Positions 23,543 to 32,543 are shown, counted from the stretch's first letter. The stretch: DNA of 64,000 bases from Streptoverticillium olivoreticuli subsp. olivoreticuli (GCF_003391135.1 NZ_CP031455.1:7467501-7531500), one strand, 5' to 3'. Made by a program: numbers and translations. Notes: generated by a model from the letters alone, not told the origin.

Positions 23543-24067
23543 TCAGCTGGTGACGCGGAGCTCGACCAGGACAGTGGGGGCGGTCGGCGGGGTGCCCGCT
23601 GTGCCGACGCCCTTGGCGTCGTTCTTGGGCACGGTGACGGTCTGGGTCTGCCCCTCGGCGGTGAGACCGGCCTGGACGGCGACGTCACCGGTCATGATGT
23701 TGTAGACCTTGGGGATTTCCAACGTGAGTTGGCCGGTTCTGCCGGTTCCGGTGACCTTGAAGCAGTACAGGCCCCGCTCGCTCTGTCCGGGGTGGTCCAT
23801 CGACGTCATGATCTGGATGTCCCTGGAGACCTTGCAGTCGGCCAGCAGGATGTGGCCGTCTCCCTTGCGGAGAGCGATGCCCTTTTCCTTGAGGATCTTC
23901 GCCGCGTTGGGGTAGTCAAAAGTCTCCACGGCGGACGGAGGTGTGGGCTCCTCCGTCGGCGCGGGCGCCGGTGATGCGACTGCGGTGCCTATGGCCCAGA
24001 TACCGAAGACGAGTGAAGCGGACCCGATAGCGCCGACGGTCAGTGTTCTGCGCACACGATGTATCAC
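23543..24067 (-). CDS. secreted or membrane-anchored protein, unknown function
   Basis: About 174 residues from GTG 24067 (GGAAGG eight bases upstream); ATG 24151 would add 28 residues of poor signal character. A transmembrane/signal segment (TLTVGAIGSASLVFGIWAIG) precedes a Pro/Thr linker (ASPAPAPTEEPTPP). A compact domain follows, with two cysteines (LLADCKVSRDIQIM and RGLYCFKVTG), then a Thr/Ala-rich tail. No family recognised. Same strand as the pseudoprotease (91 nt upstream of it) and divergent from the ALF-repeat gene. Confidence 0.7.
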   Translation of the reverse strand: MIHRVRRTLTVGAIGSASLVFGIWAIGTAVASPAPAPTEEPTPPSAVETFDYPNAAKILKEKGIALRKGDGHILLADCKVSRDIQIMTSMDHPGQSERGLYCFKVTGTGRTGQLTLEIPKVYNIMTGDVAVQAGLTAEGQTQTVTVPKNDAKGVGTAGTPPTAPTVLVELRVTS

Positions 24068-24390
24068 CAGGAAAAGCCTTCCAGGATTTATGCAGCGATA
24101 GAGGGCCGCGCGAAATGACGAGATGAAGACAGCTGCGGTGGAACCTATCATCTCTCCTGACTTTGCCTGGACTTGATTTAACGTCAGGCTTTAAAGCCCA
24201 GGTGAAAGGATGTTTTATGGGCGTCTGAAATTGACGTGTCCATGTCGAATATGCTTCTGCTTTGCCAGAGGTGAAGCGCTTGCGGTCCGAGTTGACGGTG
24301 ACTCAACTCTCCTGGTTGTAAGGGGTCGACACGGTTATGCTCACGGCGCCGCAGTGCGGCCAAGGACAACCGGCAAGGAGATGTTGAGCA
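24068..24390. promoter_or_regulatory. AT-rich divergent intergenic region with candidate promoter
   Basis: This 323-nt gap is clearly less GC-rich than the genes around it. It holds TTGACG (24292-24297), an 18-nt spacer and TTGTAA (24316-24321) on the plus strand, about 65 nt before the ALF-repeat start; a 6-bp palindrome GGCTTTAAAGCC near 24187; and AAGGAG at 24375-24380. No ORF or known RNA was seen. Confidence 0.4.
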
Positions 24391-27300
24391 GTGAGACGAA
24401 ATACTCTCTTGACGAGACCACGGAGAAAGCGGAAGATTGGCGCCCGCTTATTGTGCCTGGGGATTCTGCCGTCTGCGCTCCTGATGGGATTACTCGGAAC
24501 AAGTCCTGCTGTCGCGGCGGGGACGCCGGATGCGACTGCCCTGGACCGCGGCCGTGTGGTGGAGTTGTGGACGACAGGTGGCCCGTCGGTCAAGGCCGCG
24601 GCCGAGGCCGCGCTCATGGGCACGGACGAGGACATCCGCAAGTTCCTCGGCAGTGAGAAGGACTTCGCCGAGCTCACCGATGACCGCATCAACGCGACCC
24701 GTGTCTTCACCGCGGGTGGAGTGAACGTCCGTGAGGCGGCCTACAAGGCGTTGTCCGGTTCACAGGAAGACCTACGTGCCTTCCTGAAGGACGGCTGGAA
24801 GGCGCCGTTCGAGACGGACATGCGCATCCGTACCACACAGATCATGGATGCGGGCGGTCCCGCGGCCAAGGAAGCCGCCCAGGCCGCATTGCGGGGATCG
24901 ATCGATGATGTCCGCAAGTTCCTCGACGAGGGTCAGTACACGACCCGGGACAACGACGACCGGCTGCGGGCCACCCAGATCATGAGCGCGGGCGGCCCGG
25001 CGACGAAGGAAGCGGCGAAAGTCGCACTGCGCGGTTCCATTCAGGACATCCGCGAGTTCCTGGCGGTGGGTCAGAACATCGCCCGTTCCCGCGATCAGGA
25101 ACGGGCCAGCGTCGCCCAACTCGCCGACCAGGCCAAGGAGGACGGCAAGGTCGCCAAGCAGCAGACCAATGCCGCCAAGGAAGCCTCGCAACGCGCGGTG
25201 AAGGCATCCGAGTTGGCGAAAATGGAAGCGAAGAACGCGGCCGCCGAGACGAAGGCGGCGGGCAAGGACGCGGGCCGGGCCGCGAACGCGGCGGGCCGGG
25301 CCGCCGACGCGGCACAGGGCGCTGCCAATGCCGCGCAGGAAGCCATCGACGCGGCACAGGCGGCGAACTACGCTGCCCGGATGGCCGCGAGCGCTGCCGC
25401 GAATGCCGCTGCCGCCGCCTCGGCCGCCGCGGCAGCGGCGTCGAGGGCCCGCGACGCGGCGGCCGGCGCGGCGACGGATGCAGGCATGGCCGCAGCCGCA
25501 CGCCAGGCCGCTGAGGACGCGGACGCTGCTGCACGCGCGGCCGAGCGGTCGGCGGACGCCGCCAAGGAAGTTGAGGTCGCGGCACGCGCGGCCGGTGCGG
25601 CAGCGGACGCGGCCGCGAGTGCGGGCTCCAACGCCGATGCGGCGGCCGACGCCGCTGAGGAGGCCAGCGGTTACGCGGGGCAATCGAGTTCCGAAGCGGC
25701 TCGGGCCAAGGCATGGGCGGCGACGGCGCGCAGCCAGGCACGGGAGTCCCGACGGGCCGCCACCGCGGCACGGGACCTCGCCTACGAGGCCGCTGACGCT
25801 GCGGCAGAAGCGCGAGAGGCTGCCAACTCGGCTGCCGGACACGCCCAGCGGGCAGCTGCCGCCGCCAGACGGGCCGCCGAGCACGCCGGTGAGGCGGCAA
25901 CGGCTGCCAAGGAATCATCGGAGCACGCCAAGGCGGCGAAGGAAGCCGCCGACAAGGCGTCCGACGCGGTCGCCACCGCCAAGAAGATTCACGACGTGGC
26001 GACGAAGATCGAGGCCGAGGGGCTTCAGTCCAGGACCGCGGCCGGGATCGAGCAGGCCAGGGCCGAGAAGAAGGCCCAGGCTCTGGGCAAGGCGGAAGCG
26101 GAGCGGGCGGACAAAGAGGCCAAGGACCTCGCCGACGAAGCCGTACGCCTTACCACTGAAGCCGCCAAGCCCGGCACGGACACCAAGGACGCGGTGGCCA
26201 AGGGACGCAGGGCTGCCGTCCTGGCGATGAAGACCCGCGGCCCCTGGAGCCAGATGGCCGCCAAGACCGCACTGACGGGCTCCGACGACGCTGTCCTCGC
26301 GTATGTGCGCACCGGGTGGCAGGAGGCCGTGGCGCAGGACGAACGCGCAACGGTCCAGGCCCTTGCGGTCGACAGCAACTACGAGAGTGTCCGGAAGGCC
26401 GCCGGTGAGGCACTCAAGGGGGATGCGAAGGCGGTCGGCGAGTTCCTGCGCACGGGTCGGCACGACGTAGCGCTGACCGATTACCGTATCCGTGTCACCC
26501 AGATCATGGGCAGTGGTGGGCCGGAGCTCAAGAACGCCGCCCAGGCGGCATTGAGAGACGGCTCGGTCGGCAAGCTCATCGAATTCCTTCGGAACGGCCA
26601 GTACGCCGCCCAGGTCACCGATGATCGCGTCCGTGCCGCTCAGCTGTCGGACAGCGGTGGCGCGGAGACGAAGGCAGCGGCCAGGATCGCTCTTGAGGGA
26701 ACCGACGATGCCCTGCACCAATTCATTCAGGTCGAGCAGCACTCGACGGCCCGCATGGACCACCTCACCGCCACCCATGTCGCAGCCGTCCAGCAGCTGA
26801 TCGCCGAAGCCGCCGGTGCCGCAGCCATCGCACACAAGGACGCGGCGGAAGCGGCCATCGTCGCGGTCAAGGCCAACCAGGCTGCTGATCAGGCCAAGGT
26901 CTACGCCGACGAAGCCGCGAAGGCAGCTGGCCAGGCCAAGGAATATGCCTCCCAGGCCGGCGGCTATGCGAAGCAGGCCGAGGCATCGGCAGCCGACGCC
27001 GCGAAGTCCGCGCGAGCCGCTGACGCGGCGGCGACGGCAGCGGAGAACGACGCCAACGAGGCCGAATACTCCGCATCACGCGCTTTGGTCTCCGCCGAAC
27101 AGGCAAGCGCCTCCGCTCAGTCGGCCTACGCTTCCGCGGGCGCAGCCCGCGCTTCGGCCGACGCGGCGGGCAAGGACGCCGCAGCGGCTGACGCCGCCTT
27201 CCGGGATTCTTTCGCTGCCTACGAGCAAAAGTACCGCCAGGAAGAGGAGATTCGCCGCGCGCAGGCGGAGATAGCCCGGCAGTCCGAGAAGATGCTCTCG

Positions 27301-27915
27301 AACATTGAGCGGTGGCAGCTGCAGAATATGCGGATGGCACTTTCCGGGGATGCCAAGACGGGTTCCCCGGACGCGTTCTGGCTTGCGATCCAGTGGGCGA
27401 CCGGAACAGGCAAGAAGGTCGACACGTACGGGCCGGGCGACAAGTTTACTCAGCAGCTGCGCGGGGATCACTCGATGGACACGGTGCGCAAGGAAATCCT
27501 GGAGAAAATCGCCAAGGGCAAGGATGTCGGTAAGGGTGGTTACGGGGTATTCAAGAAGGAGAAATATACTCGATTTGCGACCGATTATTTGTACCTGGAA
27601 TCGTTCGGCCAGACGGGTGCCGTTCAAAACTGGTGGACCGACGGGAAGTATGGCACCCAGACGTCCGTCTTCGTCGGCTCGTACGATTACGATTACGAAG
27701 TCGTATCGCAAGATGCCCGAGCAGGCAAGATAGAGGTGAAAATCACCGTCACGAACAATACCACCATCTCTTCCTTTACGCACCTGCCGGGCATTCAATC
27801 ATGGATGGAGAATCACGTGGGCGGACCGCTCGATAAATTGGCAAATCGGGTCGGTGGCCCCTTCAGGACGAAGACACAGAAGGCAAGCTGGATCGAGACG
27901 ATGGATGCTCGATGA
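24391..27915 (+). CDS. giant secreted ALF-repeat/coiled-coil protein with variable C-terminal domain
   Basis: 1174 residues from GTG 24391. Signal peptide at 1-43 with an Arg/Lys-rich start; its Leu20 and Leu34 are TTA codons (24448, 24490). Four ALF repeats (about 50-230; VKAAAEAALMGTDEDIRKFL type), a long Ala-rich coiled coil (about 232-590), four more ALF repeats (about 603-790), a second coiled coil (about 793-935), then a C-terminal domain of about 230 residues with no recognised family. That domain uses more A/T-ending codons than the coils. The architecture resembles polymorphic toxins or surface fibres. The downstream gene overlaps by ATGA. Toxin activity is only a hypothesis. Confidence 0.85.
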   Translation: MRRNTLLTRPRRKRKIGARLLCLGILPSALLMGLLGTSPAVAAGTPDATALDRGRVVELWTTGGPSVKAAAEAALMGTDEDIRKFLGSEKDFAELTDDRINATRVFTAGGVNVREAAYKALSGSQEDLRAFLKDGWKAPFETDMRIRTTQIMDAGGPAAKEAAQAALRGSIDDVRKFLDEGQYTTRDNDDRLRATQIMSAGGPATKEAAKVALRGSIQDIREFLAVGQNIARSRDQERASVAQLADQAKEDGKVAKQQTNAAKEASQRAVKASELAKMEAKNAAAETKAAGKDAGRAANAAGRAADAAQGAANAAQEAIDAAQAANYAARMAASAAANAAAAASAAAAAASRARDAAAGAATDAGMAAAARQAAEDADAAARAAERSADAAKEVEVAARAAGAAADAAASAGSNADAAADAAEEASGYAGQSSSEAARAKAWAATARSQARESRRAATAARDLAYEAADAAAEAREAANSAAGHAQRAAAAARRAAEHAGEAATAAKESSEHAKAAKEAADKASDAVATAKKIHDVATKIEAEGLQSRTAAGIEQARAEKKAQALGKAEAERADKEAKDLADEAVRLTTEAAKPGTDTKDAVAKGRRAAVLAMKTRGPWSQMAAKTALTGSDDAVLAYVRTGWQEAVAQDERATVQALAVDSNYESVRKAAGEALKGDAKAVGEFLRTGRHDVALTDYRIRVTQIMGSGGPELKNAAQAALRDGSVGKLIEFLRNGQYAAQVTDDRVRAAQLSDSGGAETKAAARIALEGTDDALHQFIQVEQHSTARMDHLTATHVAAVQQLIAEAAGAAAIAHKDAAEAAIVAVKANQAADQAKVYADEAAKAAGQAKEYASQAGGYAKQAEASAADAAKSARAADAAATAAENDANEAEYSASRALVSAEQASASAQSAYASAGAARASADAAGKDAAAADAAFRDSFAAYEQKYRQEEEIRRAQAEIARQSEKMLSNIERWQLQNMRMALSGDAKTGSPDAFWLAIQWATGTGKKVDTYGPGDKFTQQLRGDHSMDTVRKEILEKIAKGKDVGKGGYGVFKKEKYTRFATDYLYLESFGQTGAVQNWWTDGKYGTQTSVFVGSYDYDYEVVSQDARAGKIEVKITVTNNTTISSFTHLPGIQSWMENHVGGPLDKLANRVGGPFRTKTQKASWIETMDAR

Positions 27916-28337
27916 AGAAAATAGTCATCCCGATCGCCGTACTCTGCGGAGCTGCGCTGGCAGTGGGCGCTGCGGTCTTCCTCTCCACCGCCGAACCATA
28001 CGGCTCGGCGGAGCCGAGTGAACTTGTCGGTTCCTGGCACGGGAGTCAGGGCGCGGAGCTGACCCTGCGCAAGGACGGGTCGCTCAGCGCGGTGAAGGTT
28101 CCCACTGACTTCTCCGACTCCGGGGATCCCATCAAGCCGTTTACGGGCAAGGGGACATGGGAGCTGAAGGCGAAGTCGGACTTCGACGACCAGGAGATCG
28201 ATGTGTCGCTCGGTGAGGTATTCGGATCCAAAATAGGTATTTACCTGCAGGTCAAGGGGAAGGGGGCCCGGGACGGTCTGGCCATCCCTGTCTCCGTGGA
28301 CACTGCGCAGAGGTTTGCCTTCAAAAGGGACTCTTAG
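27912..28337 (+). CDS. small membrane-anchored or exported protein, possible partner/immunity
   Basis: 141 residues. N-terminal signal/anchor IVIPIAVLCGAALAVGAAVF, then a beta-rich domain with LVGSWHGSQGAELTLRKDG, GKGTWELKAKSDFDDQEIDV and GIYLQVKGKG. This is a lipocalin-like or small beta-barrel pattern similar to many secreted Streptomyces hypotheticals. No lipobox cysteine is placed for lipidation. Its ATG overlaps the stop of the ALF-repeat gene (ATGA), so the two are made together. It could be an immunity or assembly partner. No family recognised with certainty. Confidence 0.75.
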   Translation: MKKIVIPIAVLCGAALAVGAAVFLSTAEPYGSAEPSELVGSWHGSQGAELTLRKDGSLSAVKVPTDFSDSGDPIKPFTGKGTWELKAKSDFDDQEIDVSLGEVFGSKIGIYLQVKGKGARDGLAIPVSVDTAQRFAFKRDS

Positions 28338-28391
28338 GCGGCTGACTTAAGAGCTGGTGGCCGGATCCGGTGATCCCGGTCAACCCTGACC

Positions 28392-28425
28392 TTCGAGACG
28401 GCTCCCCTAAGGGAGCCGTCTCGAA
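28392..28425. terminator. bidirectional terminator hairpin
   Basis: Perfect 15-bp arms 28392-28406 and 28411-28425 around a CTAA loop, between the convergent small anchored protein and DUF397 genes. Confidence 0.88.
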
Positions 28426-28431
28426 CGCGGC

Positions 28432-28629
28432 CTATGCAACGGCCTTGACGTGATAGATGAAGGCCGCCCACGAGGCGCGCTCGAAGACGAGGGCCGGGCC
28501 GTTGGTGTCCTTACTGTCACGCACAGGGACGACATCGGCCAGGCCCTCGCCTATCTCTATGCAGTCCGGTCCACCATTGGTGCTGTAGCTGCTCTTACGC
28601 CATATGACGGGCAGTTCACTTGCGGTCAT
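28432..28629 (-). CDS. DUF397 protein, partner of the adjacent XRE regulator
   Basis: 65 residues with the family hallmarks IWRKSSYSTNGGPDCIEIG, VVPVRDSKD and the aromatic ending WAAFIYHVKA. DUF397 proteins pair with DUF5753-containing XRE regulators and are proposed to form regulatory or toxin-antitoxin-like modules. The ATG overlaps the regulator's stop (ATGA). Confidence 0.92.
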   Translation of the reverse strand: MTASELPVIWRKSSYSTNGGPDCIEIGEGLADVVPVRDSKDTNGPALVFERASWAAFIYHVKAVA

Positions 28630-29447
28630 GAGCCTGGCTCCTTCAAGTGTTCGCGGATCAAGTCGGCGGATTCTTTTGGCGGCAGAGCCACCGCGCGCAG
28701 AAGATCATAGGCGTGGACCGCCTCGGCGATCTCGCGCGGTTCCAACGCCATCCGGCCCTGGGAGAAGCCGTCGATGTACAGGACATCCGCACCTTCATCG
28801 AAGCCCATGAGGGTGAACGGTCCGGCCAGGCCCGGGTGTGCGCCGGCTTGCCGCGGGATTACCTGAATGACATTGCGGGGGTCCGCACCGATCTCAAGAA
28901 GTTTTTCAAGCTGGGCGCGCATCACCTCCGTTCCTCCGATGGGCCGGAGGAGCACGGGTTCGTCGATCACGAACCAGCAGGCGGGCGGCACTTCGCGCTC
29001 GAAGATCGCTTGCCTGCTCATGCGCACGGCGACTGTGTCGTCAAGATTGACTGCTCGGACCGCTTCGAGCATCGCCCGTGCGTACTCCTCTGTTTGGAGA
29101 AGTCCGGGGACGACCTGCCCCTGAAACGCGCGGATCGACGTGGCGTCCTGCTCCAGCTCTACATACGGCAGGAACCACGGCGGGTACGCGAACGTGAGCA
29201 TGAGCGGATGCAGTCTCCCGAAGTGCCCGCCGGTCTTCAGCGCCGCATCCAGGTCCCGAGCGAGCTCTTTGGACGGAACCCGCTTTGCCGACTCAACCTT
29301 GCTGATCATCGACTGCGTGGTGTGCGTCTTCTCGGCCAGTGCCTCCTGGGACATGCCCGCCTCTCCTCGGAGCCGGGAGGTCTCGGAGCCGAAGAAGGCG
29401 AGGAGCGAGCGCGTCGGGTCCGGTGCCGGGCCGGTCTCTTCGGCCAT
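28626..29447 (-). CDS. XRE regulator with DUF5753 ligand domain
   Basis: 273 residues from ATG 29447 (AAAGGG eight bases upstream); ATG 29465 is an alternative. Helix-turn-helix at about 15-75 (LRGEAGMSQEALAEKTHTTQ, MISKVESAKRVPS). The DUF5753 domain has ELEQDATSIRAFQGQVVPG, LLQTEEYARAM and VLYIDGFSQG. Together with the overlapping DUF397 gene it forms the classic Streptomyces pair, many of which affect development or antibiotic production. Confidence 0.92.
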   Translation of the reverse strand: MAEETGPAPDPTRSLLAFFGSETSRLRGEAGMSQEALAEKTHTTQSMISKVESAKRVPSKELARDLDAALKTGGHFGRLHPLMLTFAYPPWFLPYVELEQDATSIRAFQGQVVPGLLQTEEYARAMLEAVRAVNLDDTVAVRMSRQAIFEREVPPACWFVIDEPVLLRPIGGTEVMRAQLEKLLEIGADPRNVIQVIPRQAGAHPGLAGPFTLMGFDEGADVLYIDGFSQGRMALEPREIAEAVHAYDLLRAVALPPKESADLIREHLKEPGS

Positions 29448-29580
29448 ATGTTTGACCCTTTCCATGACGGTGCCGGTGTCATGAGTTTTGGTCTAGCCAC
29501 CGTAAGCGATGTGACGCAACTCTCGGATCACAACAGGGAGTTGCCCGCTCCGCATGAGCGGCACACGGAGGTTCGAACGG

Positions 29581-29802
29581 ATGACGAACATGACGCCATG
29601 GGGGACGGGCTACCGCTCCGGTGCGCTGGTGGTCGACAAGGAGACCGGCGCTGTGGGCGTGACGCAGGGTGTGGCGGGGCGGATCCACACCGTCAAGTCG
29701 GTACAGGACGGTTCCTTGTGGACGGCGCACTCGACGCGCCTGCGCATCGCCACAACGGAGGAGCGCGCGAAGCTCGGGATCGGCCCCCGGAGCGTGCACT
29801 GA
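29581..29802 (+). CDS. small conserved hypothetical protein
   Basis: 73 residues from ATG 29581 with GGAGG about ten bases upstream. Contains YRSGALVVDKETGAVGVTQG and STRLRIATTEERAKLG, a small beta-rich pattern. Such proteins often sit beside XRE/DUF397 loci in Streptomyces; function unknown. Divergent from the XRE gene; its stop overlaps the next start (TGATG). Confidence 0.65.
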   Translation: MTNMTPWGTGYRSGALVVDKETGAVGVTQGVAGRIHTVKSVQDGSLWTAHSTRLRIATTEERAKLGIGPRSVH

Positions 29803-30014
29803 TGGGAGTCATCTCCTTGCCGCACACATCCGGCCCCGGCGTCGTGGTCGGCGGCATAGCCGACCGGTGTCCCACCTGCGTCGGTTTGAAGAACGCCCAG
29901 CGCTGGGCATGGGCAACCGCCGACCATTTCGCCGGAGCCCACGCGGCGCGCGCGTTCCACCGGCACTGGGAAACGCATCACCGCTCACCGTCATGGTGGC
30001 ACTGCGCACCCTGA
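29802..30014 (+). CDS. small conserved hypothetical protein with CPTC motif
   Basis: 70 residues, ATG overlapping the previous stop. A CPTC pair near the middle and a His/Trp-rich C-terminus (HRHWETHHRSPSWWHC) could bind a metal such as zinc, which is inference. Probably an operon with the 73-residue protein upstream. Confidence 0.6.
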   Translation: MGVISLPHTSGPGVVVGGIADRCPTCVGLKNAQRWAWATADHFAGAHAARAFHRHWETHHRSPSWWHCAP

Positions 30015-30038
30015 CCCCTGGTGCCCAGCAGACGATTG

Positions 30039-30077
30039 CAGAAGCCCTGCCGAAGTTATCCTCGGGCAGGGCTTCTG
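30039..30077. terminator. bidirectional terminator hairpin
   Basis: Perfect 13-bp arms 30039-30051 and 30065-30077 with a 13-nt loop, between convergent genes ending at 30014 and 30135. Confidence 0.8.
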
Positions 30078-30134
30078 TGTCCCCTCTTTGCAGGCTCCGG
30101 TGAACAGGGGAGCAAGAGTTGAGCGGCTGGAGCG

Positions 30135-30872
30135 TCAGCTCCGGGGTCCCTTGTCCTTGGCGCGGGCTATGTACTGCCCGGTCTTGATAAAGGCGACGCG
30201 GTCCTCAGGTGTGCCCTTGAGCGCGGCCTTGGCCGCCTTCCTGACCTCGGGGCCGCCTTCGTTGAAGATGCGGGAGATGAGGACGTTGTTGTCGTCGTCC
30301 CGGGCGATGTACTGGCCGGTCTTGAGGAATGCGACGCGGTCTTCGGGGGTGCCCTTGAGTGCAGCCTTGGCTGCCTCCCTGACTCCGTAGCCGCCTTCGT
30401 TGAAGATCCGCGAGATAAGGACGCTGTTGTCTGTGTCCCGCGCCTCGTACTGGCCGGTCTCCAGGAACTTCCTCACATCGGCGGCGGTTCCCCTCATCGC
30501 CGCCTTGCCTGCCGCCTGCACCGAGGGGCCGCCGGCGTTGATGATCTGGGAGGCGAGGATCGCGTCGTCGGTTTCGCGTGCCAAGTACTGGCCGCTCTCC
30601 AGGAAGGCGCGCATGGCCGCCGGGCCGTTGGCGATGGCCGCGTTGCCGTCGTCGGCCAGGACGGAGCCCGGCTTCGCGGCACTGACGATGCGCAGGATCT
30701 CGATACGGTCGTTCTCGGCGGGCTTCTCCGCCGGGGCCTGGCCGGGGGCGCTCTGGGCCGGCGGCGTGGACGGGGCCGGAGCGGCGGCGTTCGCGAAGGC
30801 CGGTGAGGCGAGCAGGACGGCCGGGGCAATGGCGGTGGCGGTGATCAGCGCGGCCATTCGGGACAGCTTCAA
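30135..30872 (-). CDS. secreted ALF-repeat protein without C-terminal domain
   Basis: 245 residues: signal peptide (MAALITATAIAPAVLLASPA), Pro/Ala linker, then four ALF repeats of about 41-50 residues, each with a GGPxVxxAAKAAL-type helix, DRVAFLKTG and a QYIARDDDN-type turn. The last two are almost identical. Unlike the 1174-residue neighbour it ends right after the repeats. Possibly a surface-adhesive or decoy form of the same module. Function unknown. Confidence 0.85.
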   Translation of the reverse strand: MKLSRMAALITATAIAPAVLLASPAFANAAAPAPSTPPAQSAPGQAPAEKPAENDRIEILRIVSAAKPGSVLADDGNAAIANGPAAMRAFLESGQYLARETDDAILASQIINAGGPSVQAAGKAAMRGTAADVRKFLETGQYEARDTDNSVLISRIFNEGGYGVREAAKAALKGTPEDRVAFLKTGQYIARDDDNNVLISRIFNEGGPEVRKAAKAALKGTPEDRVAFIKTGQYIARAKDKGPRS

Positions 30873-31034
30873 GACGGCAATCGCCCTTCATATCTCAGAT
30901 TTGGTCGGGTCGATTGACTGTATGGGCCACGCGCACCTTGATCCATGGGTTTGATCCAGACAGTTGGCGGGTTCTCGACGCACCGGTCAGGGCGGTGATG
31001 CCGACCTGATCGGTGCCGGTCACGCACGAGCTCG

Positions 31035-31739
31035 TTATTGGAGGAACGGGCACCGCCCCACCTCCCCCCGCGCCAACTCCAATTCCTCCCGCGCCCGTTC
31101 CCGCGTCGTCGCGCTCGCCGACCCCTGATGCTCGAGAAAAGCCGCCACGAACCCCGCCCGTCGCTCCGGCGGATAGCGCTTCTCCGTCAGGAACGGCAGG
31201 TCGTTGGCGACCATGCTGCGGACGACCAGCAGGGGAGTGTCGCTGTGCAGTGGGCGGAAGGCGGGGTTGTGCAGGCCCGGGCCCGGGTGGTCGGGGAAGA
31301 ATTCGCCGAGCATCATGCCGTTCGCGACGAACTCCGGTTTGAGGCGGTCGTGGGCGCGGACCACGGTGGTCGCGTCCACTCCCGGCAGTACGAGGACGAT
31401 TGTCTTGTCGATGGTGTGCGGGCCGCTGTGCGGCTCCATCGCCTGCCAGTGCGTCTTGAGGGCGGTGGCGGCCGTCAGCAGGTCCGGTTCGTCGGAGACG
31501 GGCGGGTCGGCGAGGGCGAAGCGGAGCAGGCCCAGTCGTTGGGAGAGCGGTACGAAGGGGCAGACCGCGCCGCGGCGGCCGAGGTCCGGATGCGGTCGGG
31601 CGACGTGGGTGGAGACCCAGTCGGCCACGGGTAGGAGCAGGTCGTGCGCGGCGGCCTCCAGCTGGTCGTACAGCCGGAGGCGCGAGGGCCTCGCGCGGCC
31701 GCTGTTCGAAGAGTCGTCGAAGGCGTATCCGTGGCTCAT
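31035..31739 (-). CDS. DUF6875-like protein
   Basis: 234 residues. Recognisable blocks are RRGAVCPFVP near residue 56, FFPDHPGPGLHNPAFRPL and MVANDLPFL, and the chain ends RCPFL. These match a family of unknown function found in actinobacteria and myxobacteria, often near natural-product or signalling genes. No signal peptide or membrane segment. Stands alone, about 130 nt downstream of the LysE gene on the same strand. Confidence 0.65.
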   Translation of the reverse strand: MSHGYAFDDSSNSGRARPSRLRLYDQLEAAAHDLLLPVADWVSTHVARPHPDLGRRGAVCPFVPLSQRLGLLRFALADPPVSDEPDLLTAATALKTHWQAMEPHSGPHTIDKTIVLVLPGVDATTVVRAHDRLKPEFVANGMMLGEFFPDHPGPGLHNPAFRPLHSDTPLLVVRSMVANDLPFLTEKRYPPERRAGFVAAFLEHQGSASATTRERAREELELARGEVGRCPFLQ

Positions 31740-31868
31740 GGTGCGGTCCCCCCGTTGTCATGGCGCCTTTGAAGACAGAAACGAGGCGGACCGGGAGCGA
31801 GGTTGAGCGTCGGTGTCCGAAGTCGCACGGTCATGGTCGGTGGCGCACCTCCATCGTGACCACGGCGC

Positions 31869-32498
31869 CTACGCCGCCAGGGCGGAGCCGAACTCGACCA
31901 GCAGTAGGGCGGACGCCGTCAGCAGCAGTACGCCGGAGCCGCCCAGCAGCAGCCGGTAGCCGCGGGTGCCGATCCGGTGGCGGGCGCGGGCCACGATCAG
32001 GGCGAGCGCCGCCTTGCTGCCGACGAGCAGCGCGTAGAAGCCGAGGAGGAAGCCGCCCGCGCCCGGCGGGCTGTCCCGCCAGGCCGCCACCAGCAGCGGC
32101 GCCCCGGTCGTCAGCCAGAAGACCCACGGGTGCGGGCTCAGCAGATTGATCAGCACCCCCTGACGCAACGTCCGCCGGCCTTCGGCCCGGATCACGGCGG
32201 CCTCCCGTACCGCCGGGATCTCGGCGGTACGGGACTCACGGATCGTCGACGCGGCCAGCCAGGCCAGGAACAGCCCGCCGATCACCCCTCCCGCCGAGAC
32301 CGCCCGCCCCGGCAGCACGGACAGCACCGTCACCGAAAGGACGATCACCGGCAGGTCGGTGATCAGCGGCACCGCCGCCACCCGCAGCCCCACGCCGAGC
32401 CCGCCGCGCAGCGTCCCCGACAGCACCAGGGCGAGCAGGGGGCCCGGGCTGATGCCGGCGCTGAAGCCCAGCGCCACCCCCAGAGCCAGCTCTTCCAT
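31869..32498 (-). CDS. LysE/RhtB-family amino-acid exporter
   Basis: 209 residues with about six membrane helices. The N-terminal GFSAGISPGPLLALVLS carries the family G-x-x-PGP motif; NLLSPHPWVFWL is the second conserved loop. It exports amino acids or analogues. ATG 32498 has AAGGCGAGG upstream. A perfect inverted repeat 46-65 nt before the start is a likely operator. Confidence 0.9.
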   Translation of the reverse strand: MEELALGVALGFSAGISPGPLLALVLSGTLRGGLGVGLRVAAVPLITDLPVIVLSVTVLSVLPGRAVSAGGVIGGLFLAWLAASTIRESRTAEIPAVREAAVIRAEGRRTLRQGVLINLLSPHPWVFWLTTGAPLLVAAWRDSPPGAGGFLLGFYALLVGSKAALALIVARARHRIGTRGYRLLLGGSGVLLLTASALLLVEFGSALAA

Positions 32499-32543
32499 GA
32501 CCTCGCCTTCCCCTCGGCCGGGCAGGACAGGAGCACATCCAAA

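Noticed and set aside
25130..26160. Separate short genes in other frames of the Ala-rich coiled-coil region
   Set aside because: Low-complexity GC-rich coding DNA opens all frames; only the ALF-protein frame has sensible composition and continuity.
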